Assembly: GCA_002104945.1 (NCBI GenBank)
Contig: MCFH01000012.1
Span: 62,001-126,000 of the forward strand
Length of the DNA stretch: 64,000 nucleotides
Direction of reading: 5' to 3'
Origin: Piromyces finnis
Lineage: Eukaryota; Neocallimastigomycota; Neocallimastigomycetes; Neocallimastigales; Neocallimastigaceae
Position numbers and translations under genes: made by a program
The notes under the pieces: model-generated
Told to the model about the DNA's origin: nothing
What the model saw: the letters and a program-made list of their open reading frames with translations, nothing else
The model's database searches: none
Shown: piece by piece, positions 1-13,700 of the stretch
How the letters are laid out: each line of letters starts with the position of its first letter
How positions within the stretch are numbered: position 1 is the first letter of the stretch

Positions 1-34
1 ATAATTTTTAATATATATTATGTGATGTTATTAC

Positions 35-1175
35 CTTCAATTTTTATATTTAATGTATTATTTAAGCAACGATGAATAAAAAGATTGGTTAAATCTACAA
101 CACCTTGATATTCCTTTGGAACATATGGAAGGAACATTGAATTAAATTTTAATTCAACATCACATTGTTGAAGACCATCACCTGATGGGTCCAATTGAAA
201 GGAGGCATATCCTGTATATAAAGTTTTAGATGGTGATGCAACAGGAATAAATACTGGTAATATACATCCTGTATTATGAAAAGCAATACTAAATGAAGAT
301 AATAAAAGATTAGCTGTGTTAACATCTAATGTTGTAGAAGATAAATGACTTTTTGAGGTATCATAAACTTCAATAGTTAAAAGATGTGTAAATCCTGTCC
401 AACGATGTAATGGGTGTGCAACAGATTGTGTAGATGAAGGCATACCATCACTCTGTATCGGAACAGTTATTAATGAATGAAATGGATTTTGCAAGCGATT
501 TAATTCTGAGTTATGAAATTCAATTTTACTTTCATAAGAAGATTTAGATTTTGTTTGTAATGATATATTACTATTAGATAAATCAAGCTTTTCGTTAATG
601 GTAGATCTTCTTCTTAATAGTGGTGGTTGTGAACTTGTAGAAGTATCATTATTATCATTCCAATTAAAATTGAAACACTTTCCTTTTGTTTTCCACATAT
701 TATTTTCACTATATTGTTCTTTATCTGGTAAATAATGATAAGATATTACAAACATGCTTTCACCCATAACTAACTTTTCTTGACGCATATATGGTGATAT
801 TTCATCATTTTCTCCATCTCCTATATCAGATATTGAAGAAATAATATCTGGATCAAATGAACCCAATTTTCCACTATCTATATCCCATAAATGTATAACT
901 TCTTCAATTGAAGCAACTAATTTTTCCCAAGAACCGATTGAAGTATAATCTTTATTAAATTAAAAAAAAATTAGAAAATACATATATATTTTTGAAAATT
1001 AATGTAAATATAAATATAATTTTTAGCCTTTAAATTATAATTTATTATCCATTATCATTTTACTAGTAGGATTATATATTGTTTATTTATCAATTTATAA
1101 ATAATCATTTATAAATAATGAAATCATTTCTTATTTACCAACAATCTCGAAAATTTCGTCGTCCTCCTTATTCAT
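35..1175 (-). CDS. rab3gap1: Rab3 GTPase-activating protein catalytic subunit (RAB3GAP1), 5' part
   Basis: Catalytic half of the Rab3GAP complex, which in animals acts on Rab3 and, with its partner subunit, as exchange factor for Rab18 at the ER. Exon 1 (complement 1139..1175) encodes MNKEDDEIFEIV and splices in phase 1 to exon 2 (complement 35..949), which begins DYTSIGSWEKL. This parallels the start of human RAB3GAP1 (EVFEITDFTTASEWE). Further in, the segment LLLSSFSIAFHNTGC matches the human LLLSSVSIALGNTGC. A donor (GGTAATAAC) at position 34 ends exon 2, so the gene continues beyond the left edge and the catalytic Arg region is not visible. A Ser/Thr-rich insert lies near the middle of exon 2. 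It is divergent from the tropomyosin gene. Confidence 0.87.
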
Positions 1176-3600
1176 TATTATATTATTTTATTTATATAAT
1201 TATATAACTACTATATATTTATAAATTTTAATAATGAAAAAAAAAATAAAACAAAATAAGAAATATATATAGTCAAATTAATAAATTGTTAAAATTTAAT
1301 AAATATAAGAAATATATATTTCTATATAATAAAAATAAAATTAATGAAAATAAAATAAAAAAAATAAAAGTAAAAATAAAAATAAATAAAAAAGGAAAAG
1401 AAAATTGTATATATTCTTAATAAATATATTTTTATCTTTCCATTATGAACTTAAAAATTTTGAAATTTAAAAAGATTTTTAACATTAATTATTATTAACA
1501 TTTTCCTTTTGAACATTTTTATGAAATAATATCATTAGTTAAAATAATAATATATAAAGATATTTTACATTTACTTAATATATGTTTTGATTATTATTAC
1601 TAAAGCTATAATTTGTTAATTTAGAAAATAATATTTTTTTTTTTTTTTTGTTTTATTTTATTTTATTTTTATTATTATTAATTAGTATGTTTATTAAAAG
1701 TAATTTAATATAAATTATTTAATTTGAATGAACTTTACATTTTTTGTAAAAAAAAAAATATTTACATTCTCATTTAAAAAATATTTATTATTTTAAAGAT
1801 AGTATATTTAACTTTAATGTTCTTATTCTTGTTTCATTGTATTAAATTTTATAATTAATTATATTAATATAATAATTCCTTTATGAATTAAAAATTAAAA
1901 GAAATTCACCTTTTTCATTTAATCTCAATGAAGTTATTCATTACTTTTTTTTTAAACTTACTTTTTAAAAAAATACACATTAAAACATTGTGATATTTAA
2001 TATTTCAAGCCACAATTTATGAAAATGATTTAATATAATGTTACACATTAAATTCACTTGTATGAAAAGGTTAATAAAAAAAATGTTTAAAAGTAAAAAA
2101 AAATTATTAAATTGGCAATCCGTTAATAATAAAGTTGATTTTAAAAGGGAAATAATATTACTTTGATTGATAAATTATGATATTTATATTGGTTTTTTAA
2201 GTAATATATATATATATAATTAAATATTAAAAAACATTTATGTAAAAATATATATATATAAAAAAAAGTAATTATTATGATATTTGTATGATATTAGAAT
2301 TATATATGTTTTTTTTTTTTGTGATAGAATAACTTGTTTTTATCTAGAATTTACTATAATATTTTTATCTGATATTTCAGTTAATAAAATAAAGTTTAAT
2401 CATCTATTATTTACAATATTATTTTTCATGATAATTAAAGTTAAAATTAATTCTAATATTAAAGAAAAAGAGTTGGTATAATTTATTTAGAAAGACAACA
2501 TCAACAACAAAAATGAATGCCAATTTTCTAATTTGAATATTTTAAATTATTAATTTAAACACTCAAATAATAATTGAAATAATCTACAGCTAATGTAATT
2601 ATTATAAAGTAATAAAAACTGAATTAAAATTGATTTATACTTCTAAACTTTAATATTCATTTTAACTTTATTCTTTGAAATTGTAATAAATGATATTCTT
2701 AAACATATTTATAATAATTTATATACAAATAATTGGAATACATTGAACAAAATGATGTCTTTTCTTTTATTTTAAAAAAGTAATAATTAAGAATAAAACT
2801 AATTTTTATAATACAATATTTTCTTTTTCATATTCTATGATCTTGTAGTTGTAATATAAATAGTTATTAATAAATCCTTTCCCTTTTAGAAAAAATAAAA
2901 AGATAAAATAAGTAGTTTTAATAACATTTCATTATACTTTGAATAGTTTATTATGGTACGCCATAATATGAATATAAATTATATTTTCCTTTTATCTCAA
3001 GCAATTTAAAAAACTTTTTTTTTTTTTAAAAAAATTCTTTAATATTGAAATTAATTTTAATTATTTAATTTCAATGTATGTAGATTACATCAAACCAAAA
3101 AAAAAAAAAAAAATCATTAAAAATGATTTAATTAATAATTTAATTTAAAATCAAAATAAATAAAGATATTTTTCATATAAATTAATATTTAAAAAGATAT
3201 TTTAAGCTGCTTTTTCAATGTATTAATAATCTTTTTTTCTTCCAGGTTTTTTCTTTTTTCTTTTTTTTTATAAATATATCTTTTATTTAAAATTCTTTTT
3301 TTTTTTTTAATTTAATTTAAATATAAAAAATATTTATATTAATTAATAAATAAAATAATTTTTAATAAGAAATAAACTTTTTTTTTTATTTATTAATATA
3401 ATTAAAATAATAATAAAAAAATTTATATTAAAAAAAAATTAAATAAAAAAAAAAAATTAATATAAAATAAAATAAAAATAAATATTTTTTCTTTTTTTTT
3501 TTTTTAATACTTTAGAAAAAAAAAAAGTATTTTAAAAATATTATTAAAACTACTTTAAAGAAGTTAATTTAAAAGTAATAACATTTTTAAAAACAGTAAA
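1176..3600. other. Divergent intergenic region, 2.4 kb
   Basis: No convincing gene on either strand; sequence is AT-only low complexity with poly-A/T runs. It must hold the promoters of the Rab3GAP1 gene (leftward) and the tropomyosin gene (rightward). A small palindrome (TATTATGG-TACG-CCATAATA) lies at 2949..2968. The open frame at 2284..2481 has no codon bias and is not called. Confidence 0.6.
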
Positions 3601-4670
3601 ATGGATAAGATTAAGGAAGTAAGAATTAAAATCAATTATTTATATTATATAATAAAATATTAATACATAATAATAATAATAATAAAGGGAACAGATAAAT
3701 AATAAATAAATAAAAAAACGAAAAATAAAAAATAGTATATATATACATACATATAATAGTTTTAAAAAAACGTGTATCTTTTATAAAAAAATAGAATATA
3801 TATAATTTTAATTAAAAAAAAAAAAAGTGATCAAAATTAATTTACATAAATAAATAAATAAATAAAGATAACATAAAATAGAAAAAAAAAAAAAAAAAAA
3901 AAAACAAAATTTTTAGAAATGAAAAAATTAAAAATAAATTATTAACTATAATAATTATATATATATATAAAAAGAAACTTAACTCTCTTCGTGACGAAGC
4001 TGAAAAGGCTAGAGCTCGTGCTGATGATGCTGAAGCCCAAGCTGCCAGCTACAAGGAAGAATTATCTAAGAAGGATCAAGAAATCTTTGCTTTAAACAAC
4101 AAGATCTCCAACTTAGAAATGGATATTAGCAGAGCTGACAAGAGAAATGAAGAAGTAAATATAAATTAATACTACTTAATAATATAATATATTTTAAATA
4201 AGAAAAAAAATTAATTCTGTTAATTTCTTATATAGTTATCCGTTGCTAAGGCTGAAAGCGATGGGGATAGAACTCGTTTAGAAGAATTACAAAGAAAGTT
4301 ACAAATGGTTGAAGAACAATTAGAAGAAAAGGAAAGACTATTAAATGACACTACTCAAAAGTAAATACTTACATATAATATGCAATATTTTAAAGATATT
4401 TTATTTTTATTAAAAAAATATATTCACCATGTCACTAATTAAATTATTGTTAATATTATTATGAATATTTTTTCTTTTCATATTTAATTCGTAAAAACTT
4501 TAAAAAGGTTAAGAAACTTTGAACTTCAAACCGAACAACTTGATCGTCAATGTTCTCGTTTAGAAAGCGAAAGAACTGAATTAGAAAACAAATTAAATGA
4601 AATGACTGAAAAGTACAACAACACTAAGAGTGAATTAGAAAGCACCTTACAAGGTCTCGAAGATTTATAA
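3601..4670 (+). CDS. Tropomyosin, fungal Cdc8 type, 161 aa
   Basis: Coiled-coil actin-filament-binding protein. Four exons: 3601..3618, 3975..4154, 4236..4360 and 4508..4670 (18, 180, 125 and 163 nt), joined in frame by GT..AG introns. The product is a continuous heptad-repeat helix without prolines, starting MDKIKEKLNSLRDEAEKAR and ending LEDL. Family knowledge: fission-yeast Cdc8 is also 161 residues, begins MDKLREKI and ends ALEDL. The segment around ERLLNDTTQKLRN also aligns with Cdc8 (DKLLRETTEKMRQ), as does NEMTEKYNNTKSELE (EEMTDKYTKVKAELD). Codon use is biased to preferred codons (GCT, AAG, CGT), suggesting strong expression. The initiator is fixed by the MDKI start and the tiny first exon. 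The main alternative is another short coiled-coil protein, but end-to-end collinearity makes tropomyosin the best call. Confidence 0.85.
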
Positions 4671-5271
4671 GCATAAAGAACTTAATATCATTTTGAATAT
4701 CTTTAGAGTGTAAAATATATTTATATGACCCTATTGTATTATATAAATATTTTTAATAATATATAAAAACAATGCCTCATTAATAATGGAATATATAATT
4801 TTTATTAGAGAAAATTATATTTAAGAAAAAAAAAATATGTAAAAAGAATTTAAAAAAAAAAGTTAAAGCAAAAAAATATAATAAAAAATAAACAAATAAT
4901 AAAACAAATAAAAAAAAAAATGTTTTATTGTAATAATCCATTTTGAATGGGTTAATAATTGATATTAAGAATTTTTTTTTTTTTTTTTTTATATTTATTT
5001 TGATATAAAATTAAAGATTTTATTTATAAATATGTATTATAAAAGAGGTAGAAAAAGAGATAAGAAAAAAAAAAAAAAACTATCAATATTAATTTATTTG
5101 CTTTTATTTTATTTATTTTTTTTTCTTTTTTTTTTTTTTTTTTGATTTATTCTTTTTATATTACGGGATTATTATTTGCTTTATTTTTATTATTTATTTT
5201 TTTCTTAATATTATACTACTATTTATATAATGTAAAAACAATTTTTTTTTTTTTTTTTTTTTTTAATCCTA
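4671..5271. other. Convergent 3' region of tropomyosin and DOP1 genes
   Basis: AT-rich spacer between two converging stop codons, with several poly-A and poly-T runs over 15 nt that probably contain both polyadenylation regions. No gene seen. Confidence 0.6.
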
Positions 5272-8200
5272 TTATTTATGGAATTCTTCCTTAAGATCTA
5301 ATAAATCAGATTCAATAACTCTATCAATAAATTCATTATCTACAGGTAATAATTGTATAGTAGAGTCATAAATACATTTACTGATATGATAAACAAATTC
5401 ATTAATTTGTTTTTTATCCGATATTTGCTTTACAGTAATTAATAATTTCTTTGAGGTTTGTGATGCTTCATTCTTATTGACATTATCGTTATTCTTCTAT
5501 ACGTAATTGAAATATTTAAAAAAAAAAAAAAAAATTTTTTTAGTATTTTAAAATACATAAACTAATTTTTGATGAATTTATTTATATGGTTAGATAAAAA
5601 AAAAGATTAAATAGATTCACTTACCATTGTAATTTCTTCTTCATCCTTGGATTGACCCTTCAACCATATTAATTTTAATTTATCCATTAAAGATAATTTT
5701 GTAAGGTTAGATAAAGCATTATCATTAGAAATAGTTTCACAAGTTTCGCTAATAAATATCCATTGATGACTAAACAGAATAAAAAAATTTTTTATTATTA
5801 ATTTTTTTTATCTAAATGTATTTTTTTTTTTTAAATGATAATTTTTTTTATATGATAATAATTACAGTTGAAATTCTTGTGGTGCTAATACAATTAATAA
5901 CTCAAGGAATTTTAGTGAAGATAATAAAAGTTTTAATTCTTCATCAGTATATTGTTTATCTTCTTTCATAGAAACATCAATATACTTTTCATACAAGTTA
6001 AACTTTATTGATTGTAAAAAATGAGGAATTAATTAGATTTTTTTTTTTTTTTTTTTTTTTTTATTTTTTAAATATTATTAATATATTAATATAATTATTC
6101 TTAAAATGAATCAATATTATGTAAATAATTTAAGGATAAATTTCAAAACATACCAATTCGGTAAATATAACAGGCCAGAAATTGGCTAAATGCTTTGTTG
6201 AAATTCTTCTGAGCAAAACTCTTAAAAATATGTAAACCTTTTTATATTAAATAAAAATAGAGTGTTTTATTAGAAAAAGGTGTAAATCTATTTTATTCTA
6301 TTATTATTATTATTATTATTGAATAAATGACTTTTTTATTTATTTATTTAAATATTGAAGAAATTTAAGATGTCTTTTTTTAAAAAAAAAATTGCTTACT
6401 TCAATATTAGTTATATTATTAGATTCTTTTAATAATTCAACAATCTTTTCTTGTATTATTGGAAGTTGTTTTAAATATTGATCATTTTCACCAGAGAAAA
6501 TAATATATCCTAATCTTCGTAACATTAATGCTCTATTCATTAAATCTTGTTCTCTTGAAATGAAGATATTAGTTGGAGAACCTAAAGTAATACGACCTAT
6601 GAAAATGGAAATATAGATTTTTATTTTTATTTTTATTTAATTTTAATTTTTTTTTAAATTAATTATTTTTTATTTGTTTATAATAAAAGAATAAATATAT
6701 ATATATATATTAGGGAAAAAAAAAAAAAAAAACTTACTAATTAAATCACTAAATTTTTCACTTTCCGATTGCATAATAGTATTCATAATTTTTTTCCAAC
6801 GTTCACTAATCTTAAGATTCATTCTAAAGAATTTTCCATTATAAAACATATCCCAAATTTCTTTACGGTAACAACGATGAGTATATGAAAGTTTCATCAT
6901 TTCAATGATTAAATCTAAAGTCACTACTAATGCAATTGTTTCTTCATTACGATTTTTAAAAACATTTGAAATAATATGATAGTTAATATTATTACAAACA
7001 CTAATCACCTTTTCTTGATCAACTAATATTTTTCGAATAATAGGGAATACAACATTGGAAATATACATAATAATCTATATCATATTTAATAAATCAATAT
7101 AAATATCAATACTTTAGAATAGTATCAAGAAAAAAAAAAAAAAACATATAAAATACAATTTATAATTTATTTTTATCTATTAAAAAATAATAATGCTATA
7201 TTTTAAATAATAATTAGGAAATAATATTATTTATTTACTTCAACATATCCCATTTCATCTTTTTGTACTGAAAATTTCGATCTTTCAATATCGGTTGGTG
7301 GGCATAATATATAAGTGGATGAATTGTCTTAACATATATAAGATAAAAAAAAATGAATATTTTGTTAAAAGAGTTTTTTTTTTTTTTTTTTTTTTTCATT
7401 AATATTATCACTATTCATTGGAATAATTTATTTACTATTGTCATGACTATTAAGTGTATTTGACCAGGATGAACTTTCAAATATCTTTTGACATTGTGCA
7501 ATACATATATCTAATATACGTTGATATATATCCTTTTTTTATTTATATATAATGTTTTAAAGTTAATATTATAAATATATATTACAATAATAAAATGAAC
7601 CATTTATTAACTAAAATTATATTTATACAATATTTTAATGGAATTATCGATAAAAAAAAAACAAAAACTTTTTTTTTTTTTTCCTACTTACTTGTTGATC
7701 TTTTCTTAAACTTCTATCTTCAAACATATCTGTTTTGAATAACCTTTCAATGATTGTTGTCATTAATCTAAATAATTTAAGTGATAATAATAACAATAAT
7801 AATATAGTTATTATAAAACGTTTTTAGTTTTTTATTTTCAAAAAAAAAAAAAAAAAAAAAATTTTTTTTATTATTTAGTGGTTTTTTTTTTATTTATTTT
7901 TTTCTACCTTAATAAAGAATAGAACAAAATTTTATTGGAATTTCCTTGTTGTAAAGTATCCTTAATAAAACTAATAATAGTTTGCCATAAATCTCTTAAA
8001 ACTTTATCATCTTCAATTTGTTTGGTGTAAATTTCCCAAAAGTAAATAATTGTTAATTCCGGCCTATTAAAATATTCATTTTATAAATAATTTATAAAAT
8101 ATAGATTTTAATATTTAGAATATTTAAAGAAAATGGATTGATAAAAATAAATAGTATTATTTTAAAAACTTGTTATTATATATATTTTCTTTTACATTTT

Positions 8201-8818
8201 TAATATTTTCATTTTGTTTTTTTGATGTCTTCTTCTTCTAAGATTGGAAATAATAGTTTGTATGACAGCAATCGGAGAACAGTCATCAATACATTTCATC
8301 ATTTGGAATATAGAATTGGTTTTGCGATTGACATCAAATGATTTCTTAATATTTAATTGGGATTATGAATTGTTTTCGAAATAAAAATATATACATATAT
8401 TTAATAAATATTTAAATATCAATTTTATTTTTTATTTATTATGTTCTGCCCCTCCCCCCCTCTTTTAAAAAAATATAAATTATATAATAGAGATTATCTT
8501 TTAAAAAAAAAATCTTACCTCATTTTCAATACATTCTAAAAGCCAAATTTCGATGAGTGATTCAATTACATAAACATAATTAATACGGTATATAGAATTT
8601 AAATATCTTTTTATCATATTTTTATATTTTTCTCCAGTATATAAAAATTCGGATATTGGTACATTATCATAGAATGAATTTTCTGTTAATACTAAATCTT
8701 TTTGTTTTGATGATAATTCAGAAATATCATCAATAATAGACCAAGTTTGTTGGAAAATGTTAATTAATTTTGGTAAATTTCCAAAAAGCCATTCTTTTAT
8801 CTAATTATCCCAGAAATA

Positions 8819-8854
<36 letters not shown>

Positions 8855-9497
8855 GTAGCTTTTAATAAAAGAAAAAAGTAATACCTATAGAATATTAAAT
8901 TTCTAATAAAAAAATATATTTTTTCCCCCCTTTAATTAATATTACCTTTATTTTAGAATTTTCATCTACTGAAATATCATCGATATTGGTATTAAAGATA
9001 GAAGTGACGTAATTTGAAAAAGATTTAATTCCAAAGTTATAGGCAATTTCATCGGATTCATCGGCATTATCGGTAAGACAACATTTAAAAAGTCTTTCTA
9101 ATCCATAAAGGATAATTTGAGCATCATAATCATTATACAAATCCTTTTTAATAATTTTAAATTCTGCTTCACTTAATTCTTGTTGCTCCTTAAATACTTC
9201 TTCCAACTTTTTCATACTTTCTAAATACTTTTCTAATTCATTACAAAGACATTGAATGATCGGTTGAATATATATAAAGAATGAAATTTGAAGCGTTTGA
9301 ACACATGATAAAATGAATTCTATCCAATAAAGCAATAAAGAACGATTTGAATTCATCGATAAAGCATCTAGGGTGGTATGTAAAAATATATAGGATAAAT
9401 CTAAAAAAAAAAAAAAAGGTGAAAGAAAAGAAAAAAAAAATATTAAATTTTGTATATATATTTATATATTTTACTTTTTATTTTTGTTTATATTTCG

Positions 9498-9535
<38 letters not shown>

Positions 9536-10696
9536 ATATTATAAAAAAAAAAAAAACTTACCCAACATTCTTTCATTGACAGAATCATCATACACTATCT
9601 TTGAAACTTCGGATGATTCATTTTTTTTAGTTTTTTTACTACTACTATTGTTACTGGTATCGTTTGATTCACTAAGCGAAAGATTTAAATCACTTAATAT
9701 ATTAGAATTGCTGTTACTTTCTGAAGATGTATTTTTATTATCCATCTTTTTACGTTCGTTCATCTTTAAAACAAATTTTGTGATATCAATATTATTAAAG
9801 TATTCTTTATATTTTGGGAAGGATAAATGAACAGTTAAATTTAAAATTTTTAATAATGGTACTTGAATTTGTAATTTTTCATTGAAAATACAAAATAATA
9901 ATTTTCTTAAGATTATCTCCTGTATTACTGGAATTTGTGAATATATATTTTCCTTTTCTCTGGGAATGAAATTTAAAATAATATATAATAATTTTTCACT
10001 TTGAAGTTGAATAGAATCATTTTTAGTTTTATTTTCCTCAGAGAAACTAGTAGGTGTTTCCGATTGAATAAATCTGGTTTTAATAAATTAATTAAAAACA
10101 ACAACAACAACATTATTATTTTTAATAATATTAATATATACTATTTTATTTATGAATAATAATAAAAAAGAAAAGCTAGGAATATTTACAATAGACAGGT
10201 AAGTGCAATAAATTCACCGTAAGTAACATTTGAAGATTCATAATTATATTCTAATGATAAAAAAAATATATGTATTAGTACACATACCAAGAATATAAAA
10301 ATTAATTAATGATTGAATCTAGATAAAATAAATGTTGGTAAATATACTTTTAGATAAGATGTCCCATTTATTTAATAAGGAAACTAATTTTACTGGTGTT
10401 TTCCATAGCTTTTTAACATATATTTGTGATAAACTAGTAATTAAGGTAATGATACATTCAAAAGCATAATTAACTTGATCAAAATTAATTTCTTTTACGT
10501 ATTTATAATTAGTTATTTTAGAATTTTCATATTCTAATTCTTCACCCTTTCTAGTTATTAATGAACTATGTAGAATTTGTAATAATGGATCGAAGCAACT
10601 GTTGTATATATTGATTTTTTTTTAAAAGGATATTAACATTAGAATTTTAAATATCATAAATAATAAATTTTAATAAATACCAAATAGTAGTATTAA

Positions 10697-10794
<98 letters not shown>

Positions 10795-13700
10795 TTACTT
10801 ACACACAAATATCTTTAACATATATTTTAAACCATTGTTCACCCATTTGTTTTTCTTGAGGATTATTACTAAATAATGTATCAAAAAGGATAAATAATGG
10901 CTGTGAAAATAAAGTAGATGGATTAACCATGGTATCTTTTCATACAACACGGAAATAATTATAATAAAGAAGAAAAAAAATTTTTAATTCATGTAAAATG
11001 TAAAAAAAATTTTTTTCATATGATTATTTTAATTATATATATATATTTTCTTTTCAAAATTTTTACCTGCTGTTCTCCATAATACACCAAATTTTTTAAT
11101 ATTTTCCTGTTTATTTTCATTTGTATTTAGGTACACAGAGAGAATTTTTTCTATGGTATATGTTGATGAAATAAATGTACTAAATTCTAAAATTAATTTT
11201 ACAGTTTGTATATGATAGGAAACACAATCTTCGGACAAATAGTTCCATAACTATATGTCATATTAATATTATTATATAATTATTATTGTTGCGTAGATTC
11301 GGAGAGGAGAAAAGAAAAGAAAAAAATTAATATTACATTTAAATTATATTATAATTATTACTACTTTATTTACCTTTTCGATAACTTTAACAACAAAATT
11401 ATAATCACTAATAATTTCTTTTATGATAAAACTCTTTTTACTAATAAGATCAAATAACAGTAATAATGAAGAATTGATAATTTGGAAATTATTTATCTAT
11501 AAAATATTTATAAGAATACATATATATAAACCAAATTTTAATATATAAATAATGTTTTTGTATATATAATTAAGAATAAAATATTTTACCGAGATACAGG
11601 ATTCCTTTAAAAGCAAAATCCAATTTGGAATAGATTTGTCAGATTGAGAAGAAATAACATTTCCAAAAGTTTTTCTACCATATTTATTATAACTTTGGTA
11701 AATTGCTTCATTATTTGTTTGATCAAAATGACGAATATAGTCGGTTTCGACAGGGACAAATTCTAGTTTACATGGATTAATAGAATTCTCAGACATTTCA
11801 AAGATTAAAGTGCATAAATTACTATATAATTCTATCTTCCATTTTTTATAATGTTGACTTTCAACAGGAGAATCAATATTTATTTTATCATTACTGTTAT
11901 AGAAAGAAAGTTGCTGTTGTTGTTGTTGCTGTTGTTGTAAAAGAATATCATCCATTGTTTCCTTTTTAAATATACATCTTAAAGTATAAATTTCATAGAT
12001 ATTAAAAATAATAGTTAAACTTTTTTTAAGACAACAATGGGCAACATAGGAACAATGATCCACAGTTGCATTTTCAACAATAGAAGATATATATTCTGGA
12101 TTATCATCCAACATATTTTGATGATTCAAACCAGATTCATTATTAGCTGATAAACGATTATTATAGGTATCGATAATATTTGACATTTGCATTTTGTAAT
12201 AATCCTTAATGAACGAGTATTCATTAAATTTATTAGAAGTGATATAAATACCAACTGGTGTTGTTTTTAATTCATTAATCTTTGATTCGGTATATTTAAA
12301 GGTACTTTTGGAAATTTTGTTTAAAATAGAAAGTAATAATTTCATGTAAACCATAATATTATCATTACATTCTTCGTAATCATCAATTTCCTAAATAATG
12401 AAATATTTATAGATAAAAATGATATATTTATATATATATATATATAAAATAAAGGAATTAATTATTATCAGTATTATAATAATTAATTTATATACATAAA
12501 CCTAAACATGTATTATTTTATAACACATGTTTAGGTTTATGAAATGTCAATGCTAAATAGTAATTAAATTTACATTTAATTTATTAATCATTAAATAAAA
12601 ACAAAATGGTAAATGAATAATTTCAGCTTCTTCATCCGTAATTTTTATAAATGAAATAAGAAATTCAAATAGTTGATAAATCTATTAAATATTGTATTTA
12701 AAATATATAGAGATATGAATAAAGAAATATATATAGTTTTTAATATTATATATATATTTTAATGTTTCATTATCAAAATTTTTGTTTTTTTTTTTTTTAA
12801 TGTTATGTTTTAAATGAAATTTAATTTGATACCTCTTTATAATCATTTTCATCCTTTGGATGATGTTTTTCTAAATTATGGAAAATATTTGACCATATAA
12901 TATATGGTTCAATCATACTAAGGAACATATTTACTGTATTGATTAACTAATTTTAAATAAATGAAATATGAAAAAATGTTTATACAATTGTATATATTAA
13001 AAGAGGGTTGAATTAGTTGAATAAACATTATAATTTATAACTTATAGAATAGGAAAAAGTAATTATCATTTTTAACTAAATATATATATATATATAACTA
13101 TATATTTACTTCATCACCTATATTGGAATTATTATAATGATAATAAACTGATTTTAAAATACTAATGAATAGTTCATCCACAATGATGAGACCAATTCTT
13201 GAATCATCCAATAAAGATAACAATATTTTATATGGTTTTTGGAATTCTTCTTTAACCAATAACATTTTCTTTTTTTTTTTTTTTTTTAAACAAATAATAT
13301 ATAGTAATAGAAGGTTGAAGATACAAAAAAAAAAAAAAAAAAAGAGGAAGTGAAGGAATAACAGCAATATAAAAAAAAAATAATTTTAATAATTTTAATA
13401 GATCGATCAATTTTTCAAAAATATAAATTATATCATATGAATTTATTTCAGGGAAAAGGAAAAAATATAAAAAATATTACCTTTAATGATCTACAAATAC
13501 TTCCTTTAATGTAATCGCTTAAATGAGGCTTTGAATTTTCATTAATAATACCCAATAACCAGGAATATAACCTTCGGTTTAATGACATATCTTTACGAAG
13601 GACAACAGTAATTGCAGATGCCACAACAATATCTAAATCTTCATCTGAGAAAGGTTCATAGCATACAGGTAAATAAGATACTAAAAGTTCTAAAGCTGAT

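Noticed and set aside
2284-2481. 65-codon open frame in the Rab3GAP1/tropomyosin spacer
   Set aside because: Composition is Ile, Phe, Lys and Asn from A/T runs, there is no codon bias or motif, and it sits in low-complexity DNA.
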